From Albirhodobacter sp042466415 (GTDB lineage: Bacteria; Pseudomonadota; Alphaproteobacteria; Rhodobacterales; Rhodobacteraceae): a stretch of 64,000 nt of DNA. Positions 10,987-18,630 of this stretch are shown here, in pieces; the stretch's first letter is position 1; the number at the start of each line of letters is the position of its first letter. The DNA is taken from contig NZ_JAXHCH010000002.1 of NCBI RefSeq assembly GCF_042466415.1, forward strand, positions 1,302,001-1,366,000, given 5' to 3'. The notes below the pieces were generated by a model. It searched no databases and was not told the DNA's origin. It saw only the letters and a list, made by a program, of their open reading frames with translations. The translations under genes and the position numbers were made by a program.

Positions 10987-11859
10987 ATGTCCAAATCGCC
11001 CGCCCGGCCAAACTTCCCCGCAACTGTGTTCGACACATCCACCTCCGGCGCGGATCAGATGATGCGGCTTTTGGCGATCATGGAGGCGCTGCGAGATCCC
11101 GATCACGGCTGCCCTTGGGATATCGAACAGGATTTTGCCTCGATCGCGCCCTACACAATCGAGGAGGCCTATGAGGTTGCCGATGCGATTTCGCGCGGCG
11201 ATATGAAGGAGTTACGCGGCGAGTTGGGGGATCTGTTGCTACAGGTCGTCTATCACGCGCAAATCGGTACCGAGGCGGGCCATTTCACCTTCGCGCAGAT
11301 CGCCGCCGCGATCTCAAACAAGATGATCGCGCGCCATCCGCATGTTTTCGGCGATGAGAGCCGCGAAAAATCGGCCGCGCAGCAGACCGCGGATTGGGAG
11401 GCGATCAAAGCGCAAGAGCGCGCCGCCGCGCAAGAGGACAAAGATGCGGCGCCGGTCGGGGTGCTCGACGGGGTGGCCCTAGGTCTGCCTGCCGCGCTGC
11501 GCGCGCTGAAATTGCAAAAGCGGGCCGCGCGGGTGGGGTTTGATTGGCCGTCGACCGATGAGGTGCTCGACAAGGTTCAAGAGGAAGCGCGCGAATTGGT
11601 GGAGGCGCGCGACAGCTTAGGGCCTGATGAAATCGCGGAAGAATTCGGGGATCTGATGTTTGTTATGGTCAATCTCGGGCGTCACCTTGGTGTTGACGCG
11701 GAGGCGGCCCTGCGCGGCGCGAACGACAAATTCACGCGGCGTTTCAAATACATAGAGGCCGAACTTCGCGAAAAAGGTTCCTCCCCGAGCCAAAGTGATC
11801 TGGCGGAGATGGACGCGCTTTGGAACGCCGCCAAGCGGATTGATAAGGGGCTGGTATAA
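10987..11859 (+). CDS. mazG: Nucleoside triphosphate pyrophosphohydrolase MazG
   Basis: This 290-residue two-domain MazG hydrolyses NTPs or dNTPs to NMP and pyrophosphate, a house-cleaning role. The first domain carries the Mg-binding helices EEAYEV (59-64) and ELGDLLLQ (79-86). The second repeats the pattern with EEARELVEA and EEFGDLMFVMVN near the C-terminus. The ATG at 10987 follows TTAGAGG; the longer open frame upstream is antisense to the M20 gene and is not used. It converges on dusA with a 7-base gap. Confidence 0.95.
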   Translation: MSKSPARPNFPATVFDTSTSGADQMMRLLAIMEALRDPDHGCPWDIEQDFASIAPYTIEEAYEVADAISRGDMKELRGELGDLLLQVVYHAQIGTEAGHFTFAQIAAAISNKMIARHPHVFGDESREKSAAQQTADWEAIKAQERAAAQEDKDAAPVGVLDGVALGLPAALRALKLQKRAARVGFDWPSTDEVLDKVQEEARELVEARDSLGPDEIAEEFGDLMFVMVNLGRHLGVDAEAALRGANDKFTRRFKYIEAELREKGSSPSQSDLAEMDALWNAAKRIDKGLV

Positions 11860-11866
11860 CCTGCCC

Positions 11867-12880
11867 TCAGCCCTCAGCCGCCTGTGCGCCCAAGCGCACC
11901 GCCTGCAAAGCCGCGTCGTAATCGCTCAAATCACCACCCGACGCGCGCTCCGACAAAATCCGTTTCCACTGGCGGGCATTGGGTCGGCCGTGGAACAACC
12001 CGAGCATGTGCCGCGTAAATTGATGAAGCTTGCCGCCCCGTTCCATATGACGGGCAATGTGCGCGCGCATGATATCCGCGATTTCGAACGGATCCCGCGC
12101 CAGACCATCAACCCCGAACACCGCATCCGCCTCGCCTAGAATGTTGAACGGCTCGTGATAGGCCGCGCGCCCGATCATCACACCGTCCATCCCCTGCGCG
12201 AGCAGCTCTTTCGCCGCATCAAGCGTGGCCACGCCGCCATTGATCGACAGATCGAGATGCGGAAACTCCGCCTTCATGTCTTTCACAAGCTCGTAATCCA
12301 GAGGCGGAATTTCGCGGTTATCTTTGGGCGAAAGCCCCTGAAGCCACGCCTTACGCGCATGGATCGTGAACCGATTGACCCCCGCCGCCGCGACCGTCTC
12401 CAAAAAGCGCGGTAGGATATCGCGCGGTTCTTGATCGTCCACCCCGATCCGGCATTTGACCGTCACCGCGACATCCGACTGCGCCCGCATTGCCGCGACA
12501 CAGTCCGCGACAAGATCCGGCGTCTTCATCAAAACGGCCCCGAACGCGCCCGATTGGACACGGTCGGACGGGCAGCCGCAGTTCAGGTTGATCTCGTCAT
12601 ACCCCCAATCGCCCGCGATACGGACAGCCTCCCCCAGCTCGCGCGGATCAGAGCCGCCAAGCTGCAACGCAATGGGATGCTCCGCCTCGTGATAATCCAG
12701 CAAAAGATTGCGTTTACCGTTGATCACCGCCGGTGCGGTGACCATCTCGGTATAAAGCAGGCTGTGACGCGAAATCTCTCGGTGAAACAACCGGCAGTTC
12801 CGATCTGTCCAGTCCATCATCGGCGCAACGGATAGACGGCGCGCCTCGAGAGCTGCGTTTTTCACTGCTACATCAGTCAT
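11867..12880 (-). CDS. dusA: tRNA-dihydrouridine synthase A
   Basis: This flavoenzyme reduces U20 and U20a in the tRNA D-loop. The TIM-barrel protein has the Dus motifs APMMDWTDR (FMN binding, N-terminus), NLNCGCPSDRVQSGAFGAVLM (catalytic Cys in GCPS) and SINGGV with MIGRAAY (phosphate binding). HMLGLFHGRPNARQWKRIL near the C-terminus is typical of the DusA subgroup. The start is a choice between TTG at 12910 and ATG at 12880; I prefer the ATG (337 residues), because the extra ten residues are not family sequence. Confidence 0.95.
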   Translation of the reverse strand: MTDVAVKNAALEARRLSVAPMMDWTDRNCRLFHREISRHSLLYTEMVTAPAVINGKRNLLLDYHEAEHPIALQLGGSDPRELGEAVRIAGDWGYDEINLNCGCPSDRVQSGAFGAVLMKTPDLVADCVAAMRAQSDVAVTVKCRIGVDDQEPRDILPRFLETVAAAGVNRFTIHARKAWLQGLSPKDNREIPPLDYELVKDMKAEFPHLDLSINGGVATLDAAKELLAQGMDGVMIGRAAYHEPFNILGEADAVFGVDGLARDPFEIADIMRAHIARHMERGGKLHQFTRHMLGLFHGRPNARQWKRILSERASGGDLSDYDAALQAVRLGAQAAEG

Positions 12881-13134
12881 CTTGTGCGGGTCTCTCTCGG
12901 CCGTGATCAATTCATGTGCGCGGTCAGCCCAGAGTCAGGCCCTCCGTCCCACGGTGATCCAAACAGGGTCACCCCGTAGAACACGGTCAGGCAAGGCATG
13001 CCCAGCCCGCGCGCGCATCTCTATAGGGTTTTGACGCCCGATCGTCCACCGAGTCTCTTGATCGGGCAAACCCTTGTCACAGACCGACGCCGCGGACCGT
13101 CACCCCGCCGCGTTTTGATCTCGGAGCGATCCTT

Positions 13135-13186
13135 GCTTTGCACGCAAACGCACGTCGTGCTTTGCACGCAAGCTCAAGACGTCGTG
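13135..13186. repeat. Short imperfect direct repeat at the 3' end of the Hint gene
   Basis: GCTTTGCACGCAA occurs at 13135-13147 and again at 13159-13171, each followed within a few bases by ACGTCGTG (13152-13159 and 13179-13186). Each copy contains the near-palindrome TTGC-AC-GCAA, 24 bases apart. The second copy overlaps the last codons of the Hint-domain gene. The rest of the 293-base dusA-Hint interval shows nothing recognisable. Confidence 0.6.
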
Positions 13187-14271
13187 TAGCTTTCGAGCAC
13201 CGGACGATCGTTCTTCTTCAAACGTTCGACCAGCTTTTTCTGCCGCGCGGCATCGGGGATATGGCAGGCCGAGCGGACCGAGATATTCGCCTCCATCACA
13301 TCGGGGAAGATCAACTTCAGCTCGTCAATCGCCGCCGGCGTCAGGCTATCGAGCGCCATCTGCCCCAATAGCATCGACTCCGCCGGTGCCCCCTCGGCAT
13401 AGAGAACCTCGTGATCGTCGAGCAGGATGTGGATATAATCGAAATCCGCGACCGTCGTGTCCACATAGATCCCGTTCAAGCAGGTCAGCCGGATGGAAGG
13501 AAGCAACACATCCGTCACCCCGAACATTCGCTGCACGACGTTTGAGCTGGCAAGGAGGCGGTGCTGGCGCGATAGCCACAGGTCTTTGTGCGGAAGGCCG
13601 CTCCCCAATGCATCCTGCCGGATGCAAACCGGGGCGTAGAGCGCGTTCGCCTTGATATCGGCCGCGCTCACATGCCGCCGCGCAATCCAACGTATCGGTT
13701 TTGGCCCGTTTGCCGTCGTCACAAGATCGCCAATCGCGAGATCACAGGCCCGAACCGACCCGTTCGGCGTTGCGATGCCCGTCGACCCCGTGAAGCACAC
13801 CAGCAAGGACACATTGTCCAAGACTGCGCCAAGCCCGTCCGCGTTATCACCCAGCTCGGTGAAGCGGATCGTATAATCCCCGTCAGACGGAAACTCGACG
13901 CTGGTGGTAAATGTCTGATAAGCGGCCTCTGTCGGATAGATATTTTGCTTGAACAGCACGTTGCCCGAGCTATCCAAAATCTCGACACGAAAACCGTCGA
14001 CATTTGCAGTGGCCCCGCCGTTGCTGCTGCGCAAGGCGAAATCGAAGCTCAAACTTCCGGTATGTGCAGCATCGACGGTGAAGGTCTGTTGCACAACGGT
14101 GACTTGGCCCTGTCCCCCGTTCATCTCTGCGACCCGCCCGTACTCTGCGGTCGTGCCAGCCAAGTAGACGTCAGACTCGCGCGTCTCTATGTCTGTTCCG
14201 GTCCAGCTCACGGCACTCGTATTCGTGCTGTCTGAAAAGTCACCGTTTAATATCAACTGGGTAGCAGCCAT
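13174..14271 (-). CDS. Hint-domain (Hedgehog/intein type) protein with N-terminal beta-sandwich
   Basis: This 365-residue protein looks exported or surface-associated. Residues 1-155 form a Ser/Thr/Asp-rich beta pattern resembling a carbohydrate-binding-like sandwich (GDFSDS near the start, AVLDNVSLLV at the end). A Hint module begins at Cys159 (CFTGSTGIATPNG, then DLAIGDLV) and carries the block LWLSRQHRLL at 231-240, as in the Hint_2 proteins frequent in Rhodobacterales. No N-terminal signal peptide and no RTX nonapeptides are visible, so type I secretion is only a guess. The ATG has GGAGTGA upstream. Autoprocessing at Cys159 is plausible but unproven. Confidence 0.75.
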   Translation of the reverse strand: MAATQLILNGDFSDSTNTSAVSWTGTDIETRESDVYLAGTTAEYGRVAEMNGGQGQVTVVQQTFTVDAAHTGSLSFDFALRSSNGGATANVDGFRVEILDSSGNVLFKQNIYPTEAAYQTFTTSVEFPSDGDYTIRFTELGDNADGLGAVLDNVSLLVCFTGSTGIATPNGSVRACDLAIGDLVTTANGPKPIRWIARRHVSAADIKANALYAPVCIRQDALGSGLPHKDLWLSRQHRLLASSNVVQRMFGVTDVLLPSIRLTCLNGIYVDTTVADFDYIHILLDDHEVLYAEGAPAESMLLGQMALDSLTPAAIDELKLIFPDVMEANISVRSACHIPDAARQKKLVERLKKNDRPVLESYTTS

Positions 14272-14654
14272 AGGATCTCACTCCACGAACGAATATCGCA
14301 CCACCGCCAAGCGCGGTCGCTTTGAGGGTCATTACATACTTAACAAAGTGTTACAAATTAGACCGAGGTCGGGCCTAAGCGCGACGGCCATCGCGCGCAC
14401 TGTCAGGTCCGCAGGTTAAAAACCCGTAAATTACAGGGGACTGCACGCAAAACTGATGCGCCCCGCCCAACGCCGTGACGTTTGCGCGCGATCAAACATC
14501 CGTGATGCACCATCCGCGTGATGCTCCGCAGCACCCTCACCGCAGCGCGGCATATAGGTGTTGTTTCCCCGATAGTTTCGCACCACAAAATACGCATAAG
14601 AGAGTTCGGTTATTGTCATCCGAGCAACCCACTTAAGACCCAATGAGGTTTTCG
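14272..14654. other. Intergenic region between the Hint gene and the YbjN-like gene
   Basis: This 383-base divergent interval contains no convincing reading frame. It should hold the promoters of both flanking genes. The only structure I can point to is the small inverted repeat at 14341-14353, in an AT-rich patch about 70 bases before the Hint start. Confidence 0.6.
14341..14353. promoter_or_regulatory. Small inverted repeat, possible operator
   Basis: TAACA-AAG-TGTTA is a perfect 5-bp-arm inverted repeat in the AT-rich part of the divergent region, 70 bases upstream of the Hint gene. The regulator is unknown, and short arms make chance occurrence possible. Confidence 0.3.
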
Positions 14655-15173
14655 ATGAAAGTTTTATGCCTGTCGCTGCTCGCGTTTCTCCCGCCGCTTT
14701 CGGCGATCTCCCAGACCGTTGAGCTCACCCCCGCCGAGACTGCCCAACCGAACGCGATCCCCGACACGGAAGGCTTGATCGGGGCGGATAATCCCGACCG
14801 TCTCGTGGACGAGATGCAACGCCTCGGGTACCGCGCACAATTGACGACCGACGAATACGGCGATCCGAAGATCCTCTCCGCCGCCGCAGGCAGCAATTTT
14901 GCGGTCTATTTCTATGGCTGCGAGGACGGGCAATCATGCACTTCGATTCAGTTTTCATCCGGTTTTGATACGGACGACGGTCGTGATTTGTCCGTTGCGA
15001 ATGAGTGGAATGAGAATAACCGCTACGGGAAGGCCTATCTCGACAGCGAACGCGATCCCTTTCTCGAGATGGATATGAGCATGACCGGCGGGATCAGCGC
15101 CGATCTCTTTGCCGAGAACCTCCGCATTTGGGACATTGTCTTGGCCGAATACAAAGAACATATCGGCTGGTAG
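14655..15173 (+). CDS. YbjN-domain exported protein
   Basis: This 172-residue protein has a cleavable-looking signal peptide (MKVLCLSLLAFLPPLSAISQ) followed by a domain resembling the YbjN family (DNPDRLVDEMQRLGYRAQL, then FAVYFYGCEDGQSCTSIQF, and a C-terminal helix with WDIVLAEYKEHIGW). YbjN proteins are loosely linked to stress and motility regulation in enterobacteria; the periplasmic versions are uncharacterised. Two starts are possible; ATG 14655 has GAGG seven bases upstream and begins the signal peptide cleanly, so I prefer it to ATG 14643. It is monocistronic as far as can be seen. Confidence 0.7.
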   Translation: MKVLCLSLLAFLPPLSAISQTVELTPAETAQPNAIPDTEGLIGADNPDRLVDEMQRLGYRAQLTTDEYGDPKILSAAAGSNFAVYFYGCEDGQSCTSIQFSSGFDTDDGRDLSVANEWNENNRYGKAYLDSERDPFLEMDMSMTGGISADLFAENLRIWDIVLAEYKEHIGW

Positions 15174-15312
15174 GCCTGTTGCGGGGGCGGGATCACAACA
15201 CTCGACCTGAGACACAACCGGCCGTGCCCTCTCCCGCATCAAAACGCGAAAATCAGGCCGCATGCCCTGAAATTTGACTTGCTAATACTGCAGCGCGGCG
15301 TAGCGTGACACC

Positions 15313-15936
15313 ATGCCAGCACCGATGACGATCAACACCAATGCCGTTGCCCACACGCCCCTTGAAGATGCTCAAGGGCTGGCGATTGGCTGTTTTTTGA
15401 CATCTGTCGGGCTGGTTTTCCTCACGCAGCTTGGCTTTCTGACGGGGCAAACAGCTGGAATCGCCCTCCTCATCGCCTATCCAATGGGGTGGCCATTCGG
15501 GTTGGTATTCTCGCTCATCAACGTGCCGTTTTATTTCTTCGCATACAAACGCTTAGGCCTCGAATTCACGGTTAAAAGCGTGTTTTGCGTGACTGCTGTC
15601 TCCCTGCTGTCGGATCAATTGCCGCGATTTATCGTCTTTGAGCGTCTCGATCCGATCATCGGCACGCTGGTGTTCGGGGTCACCGTCGGCCTCGGCCTGC
15701 TCGCCTGTTTCCGTCACAAGGGATCACTTGGCGGGATGGGGGTGCTTGCGCTGCTTGTTCAAGACAGCACGGGGTTCAAGGCGGGCTATACGCAGATCAT
15801 CGTTGATGTGGTGATTTTCACGATCGCGATGTTCATATTCCCTGCATCGGTTGTCGCGTATTCATTCCTTGGCGCGCTTGTGTTGAACGGGGTGATCGCG
15901 TTCAACCATCGGCGTGACCGCTACCTCGCCCCGTAA
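15313..15936 (+). CDS. YitT family membrane protein
   Basis: This 207-residue integral membrane protein has about five hydrophobic segments. It matches the YitT/YczE-like (DUF161) group by GFLTGQTAGIALLIAYPMGW near the first segment and SLGGMGVLALLVQD later; the transported substrate is unknown. The predicted start at 15313 has a weak ribosome site, and ATG 15325 is an alternative that would trim four residues. It converges with the tonB operon. Confidence 0.75.
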   Translation: MPAPMTINTNAVAHTPLEDAQGLAIGCFLTSVGLVFLTQLGFLTGQTAGIALLIAYPMGWPFGLVFSLINVPFYFFAYKRLGLEFTVKSVFCVTAVSLLSDQLPRFIVFERLDPIIGTLVFGVTVGLGLLACFRHKGSLGGMGVLALLVQDSTGFKAGYTQIIVDVVIFTIAMFIFPASVVAYSFLGALVLNGVIAFNHRRDRYLAP

Positions 15937-15998
15937 GCGCGTATTCGGCGCGTCAGGATGGCAAGGCACGCCGAGCTTCCCCGATATGTCGGGGCGAT

Positions 15999-16832
15999 TT
16001 AGCGCGCGAAGCTGATCGGGAGCGAGAAGCTGAAGCTGCCCCCGCCCAACCCTTTTGGCGCAGCAGGGAAGTTGCCCGCGCGCTGCACAGACTCGAGCGC
16101 CGCCGCATCCAGCGCCGCATTTCCAGAGGATTGCGCCAAAGAGACCCCCGCGAGCGCCCCTGACGAGGTCACCGTCAACCGCACGACCGCACGACCGGAC
16201 GCGCGACCGGCCGCAGAAGGGTAGCGTTTGCGCCGCTCAATCCGCGCGCGGATCGATGCGCCCCAACTCGCGCGCAGGTCGTTTTGTTGCGCCTTGGAAA
16301 CCGTCGCCGCCTGCGCCGCGCCGCCTGCGCCGGCAGATGCCCCCCCGCCCGATCCGGCGGCCCGTTGCTCCTGCGCGCCCGCCTGTTGCACACGGCTCGG
16401 GGCGGAGGCTTTCGGCGCAGGCGGTTGCGCAACGCGCTTGGGGGTGGCTTTGGGCGGGGTCACTTTGCGGGCGGGCTTGGGGGGCGGCTTGATCGTTGCC
16501 ACCTGCGGAATCGTGGGCGCAGATTGCAACACTGCCAGATCAGGCATCGGCGGCAGGGCCTCAATCGGCACGGCTGGCGCGGGCAGGTCAATCTGCGGCG
16601 GAGATTGCGGCAAATCGAGGGCCTGATCGGGCAATTGCGGGCTATCAAACGCCTCGATCATCGATGTCAGCGTCGCATTGCCAGCTTCGACAGATACGAG
16701 CGCCTCGCCGCCCTCCCCCGACGACATCGCAGAACCTTCTACCGCGCCAAACCCGAAAGCCGCCGCGTGGAGCGCGAGCGAGACCGCCGCACAGCCCCCG
16801 AAGATCAACTTGCCCTGCACTGCGCGGCTCAT
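15999..16832 (-). CDS. tonB: TonB-like energy transducer
   Basis: This 277-residue protein spans the periplasm to energise outer-membrane receptors. An N-terminal signal anchor (about residues 8-28) is followed by a Pro/Ala/Lys-rich linker (residues 75-165) and a C-terminal TonB domain (SWGASIRARIERRKRYPSAA, then GRAVVRLTVTSSGALAGVSL). It is the last gene of exbB-exbD-exbD-tonB and overlaps the second exbD by ATGA. No TonB-dependent receptor is nearby, so its client is unknown. Confidence 0.88.
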   Translation of the reverse strand: MSRAVQGKLIFGGCAAVSLALHAAAFGFGAVEGSAMSSGEGGEALVSVEAGNATLTSMIEAFDSPQLPDQALDLPQSPPQIDLPAPAVPIEALPPMPDLAVLQSAPTIPQVATIKPPPKPARKVTPPKATPKRVAQPPAPKASAPSRVQQAGAQEQRAAGSGGGASAGAGGAAQAATVSKAQQNDLRASWGASIRARIERRKRYPSAAGRASGRAVVRLTVTSSGALAGVSLAQSSGNAALDAAALESVQRAGNFPAAPKGLGGGSFSFSLPISFAR

Positions 16833-17293
16833 ATCCCGCCCTCATTCGGCGCAACCGCATCCGCACTGCGCGTCACCAGAGCGACATCGACAAAACCCGC
16901 AATCGAGAGCGCCCCGATCAACCGCGCGAGATCGGGAACCGCAAGCCCTGCATCCGCCCGAACCAGCAACTCTGGCGGACGCGCCTCGCAGTCGTCAGTT
17001 CCACAATATGCTTCCCGCGCAGCGCGCAACGCCGCCAAAACCTCCGCGCGCCCCGCCTCCTCTGCGCCCAGAACATCCCGATACGCGAGAGCCCCCTGCG
17101 CATCGACAAAGAGTGTGAATGTGCCATTCGCCTCCTCGGCCAAAATAGCCTCGGGGCTTTCGACCTCCATCGGCGCGGGGGGAGTCATCTCCGCCGAAAT
17201 CAGAAAGAAAATCAGCAGCAAGAACACGACATTAATCATCGGCAGTAGAGTGTCGCCGCCCCTGCGCGGCTCGTCATCAACGATCTGCATCAT
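16829..17293 (-). CDS. exbD: ExbD/TolR family protein (second copy)
   Basis: This 154-residue single-pass protein of the ExbD family contains the N-terminal transmembrane segment LLPMINVVFLLLIFFLISA and a periplasmic domain. The usual essential Asp of the ExbD membrane helix (PMID in typical members, PMIDVVFLLL in the neighbouring copy) is Asn here (LLPMINVVFLLL). That suggests this copy does not itself carry the proton-coupling residue. It overlaps both neighbours by four bases. The family call is firm; the loss of the aspartate is read directly from the sequence. Confidence 0.88.
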   Translation of the reverse strand: MMQIVDDEPRRGGDTLLPMINVVFLLLIFFLISAEMTPPAPMEVESPEAILAEEANGTFTLFVDAQGALAYRDVLGAEEAGRAEVLAALRAAREAYCGTDDCEARPPELLVRADAGLAVPDLARLIGALSIAGFVDVALVTRSADAVAPNEGGI

Positions 17294-17670
17294 TCCACCA
17301 CCACCAATCGCGTCACGCCCGCGGCGCGCAAGTGATCCATAACATTAACCAGATCCTGCGTGCTCGCCCCGCGCCCGCGCAGCGCCACCGGATCTTCATC
17401 ACCCGCCATCAACATCCGTAGCTGCGGCGCCAGGTCACCGCTCGGCAATGTCGATCCATTCAGCTTGACCGCGCCCCCCTCACCCACGTCAACAAGACGC
17501 AAAGGGCCCTCCCACGCAGCACCCGCGCCACCGCCCGTCAATAACGGGATCGAGACATCGCGGGAGAATTGCGAGGACAGCATGAAAAATACGAGAAGCA
17601 AAAACACCACGTCAATCATCGGCGTCAAATCGGGACGGCGGCGGCGTGTCGGGGCTTCGATCACGAACAT
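17290..17670 (-). CDS. exbD: ExbD/TolR family protein (first copy)
   Basis: This 126-residue ExbD has a short basic N-terminus (TRRRRPDL), one transmembrane segment TPMIDVVFLLLVFFMLSSQF with the conserved coupling aspartate, and a periplasmic domain ending in GVTRLVVVE. It works with ExbB to convert proton flow into TonB motion. TTG at 17685 is an alternative start; ATG at 17670 has GAGATGAA upstream and is preferred. The stop overlaps the ATG of the second exbD copy. Confidence 0.9.
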   Translation of the reverse strand: MFVIEAPTRRRRPDLTPMIDVVFLLLVFFMLSSQFSRDVSIPLLTGGGAGAAWEGPLRLVDVGEGGAVKLNGSTLPSGDLAPQLRMLMAGDEDPVALRGRGASTQDLVNVMDHLRAAGVTRLVVVE

Positions 17671-17715
17671 ATTTTCATCTCGCAAAGCATTGAAAAGGGA
17701 GGACGCTGCGCAGCG

Positions 17716-18447
17716 TCACGCCAATGGCGCGGGCGCATTGGCCGACGGATCGCCGCGGACCACCGATGCAGCGTTGGCCGAGACATCCGGCAGCTTGCTG
17801 TGCGGCCGCGGGACAAACACGCGAGTCGCGCAATCCTCCATGTCGTGACGCACCCGCGCGATGATGGCATCGAACCAAGCCAATGCAATCTGCGCCGGAA
17901 TAGCGACGGCCATCCCTGCAGCGGTGGTCAAAAGGGCCTCCCAAATACCGCCTGCAAGCGTCGCGGGATCGGCACGGGTTCCGGCCTCTTGTAGGGCTTG
18001 AAACGCTGAAATCATGCCCGTTACCGTCCCGAACAAACCAAGCAAAGGGCCGATCGTCGCAAAAAGCTCCAAGGCGCGCAGGCCGGATCGGGCGCGCTCC
18101 AACAGGTTTCGCGCCACGCGCAAGGTCTCGGATTGCGCTGCCTCATTGGTAAGTCCAGGATCACTCGCGGCAAGCATCGCCGCATGCGCGAGACGCGCGC
18201 GCAATGATCGCCGCTTGGCGACGATGGCAACCGCCTCGGCCCGCGCGCCGCGCGCCCAAAGCACCAAGGCGCGATCCGTTTGCGCCCCGCCCGACCAAGC
18301 ACCGAACCACAAAAGCTGGAGCACCTTCCAAAGCGCGACCGCCACCGTCAGAACCGACAAGGCTGCAATCGCCCACATCGCGGGTCCGCCCATCGTGACG
18401 AATCCGGTCAGTTTTTCAAAACCATCAGAGAAGGATAAATTCGGCAC
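17716..18447 (-). CDS. exbB: MotA/TolQ/ExbB proton channel family protein
   Basis: This 243-residue membrane protein has an N-terminal transmembrane segment (about residues 17-38) and the two C-terminal segments of the family, LFATIGPLLGLFGTVTGMI and LLTTAAGMAVAIPAQIALAWF, which form the proton path with ExbD. It starts with GTG after AAAGGTG and is the first gene of the four-gene energiser operon. A candidate iron-responsive site lies 17 bases upstream. Confidence 0.93.
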   Translation of the reverse strand: MPNLSFSDGFEKLTGFVTMGGPAMWAIAALSVLTVAVALWKVLQLLWFGAWSGGAQTDRALVLWARGARAEAVAIVAKRRSLRARLAHAAMLAASDPGLTNEAAQSETLRVARNLLERARSGLRALELFATIGPLLGLFGTVTGMISAFQALQEAGTRADPATLAGGIWEALLTTAAGMAVAIPAQIALAWFDAIIARVRHDMEDCATRVFVPRPHSKLPDVSANAASVVRGDPSANAPAPLA

Positions 18448-18463
18448 GGCGCACCTTTAAAAT

Positions 18464-18478
18464 TGATTGTTTTACTCA
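18464..18478 (-). promoter_or_regulatory. Candidate iron-rhodo-box (TGA-N9-TCA) upstream of exbB
   Basis: The sequence reads TGA-N9-TCA on either strand, in an AT-rich stretch 17 bases before the exbB start. This is the published core consensus of RirA-type iron-responsive operators in Rhodobacteraceae, and a TonB energiser is a plausible target. The six fixed bases alone are not specific, so this is a suggestion. Confidence 0.35.
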
Positions 18479-18630
18479 AGTATTTTGACGCGCCTCGACT
18501 GTCAACCCTGATGGCATGCCAATTGATCGCGCAAAGGCACGGTTTGGCGGATCTAGACACCGGATAGATTTTCAATACTGACAATAACTACAATGAGTTA
18601 CGGATATACTCGCGCAATGCCGCGCCCCGA

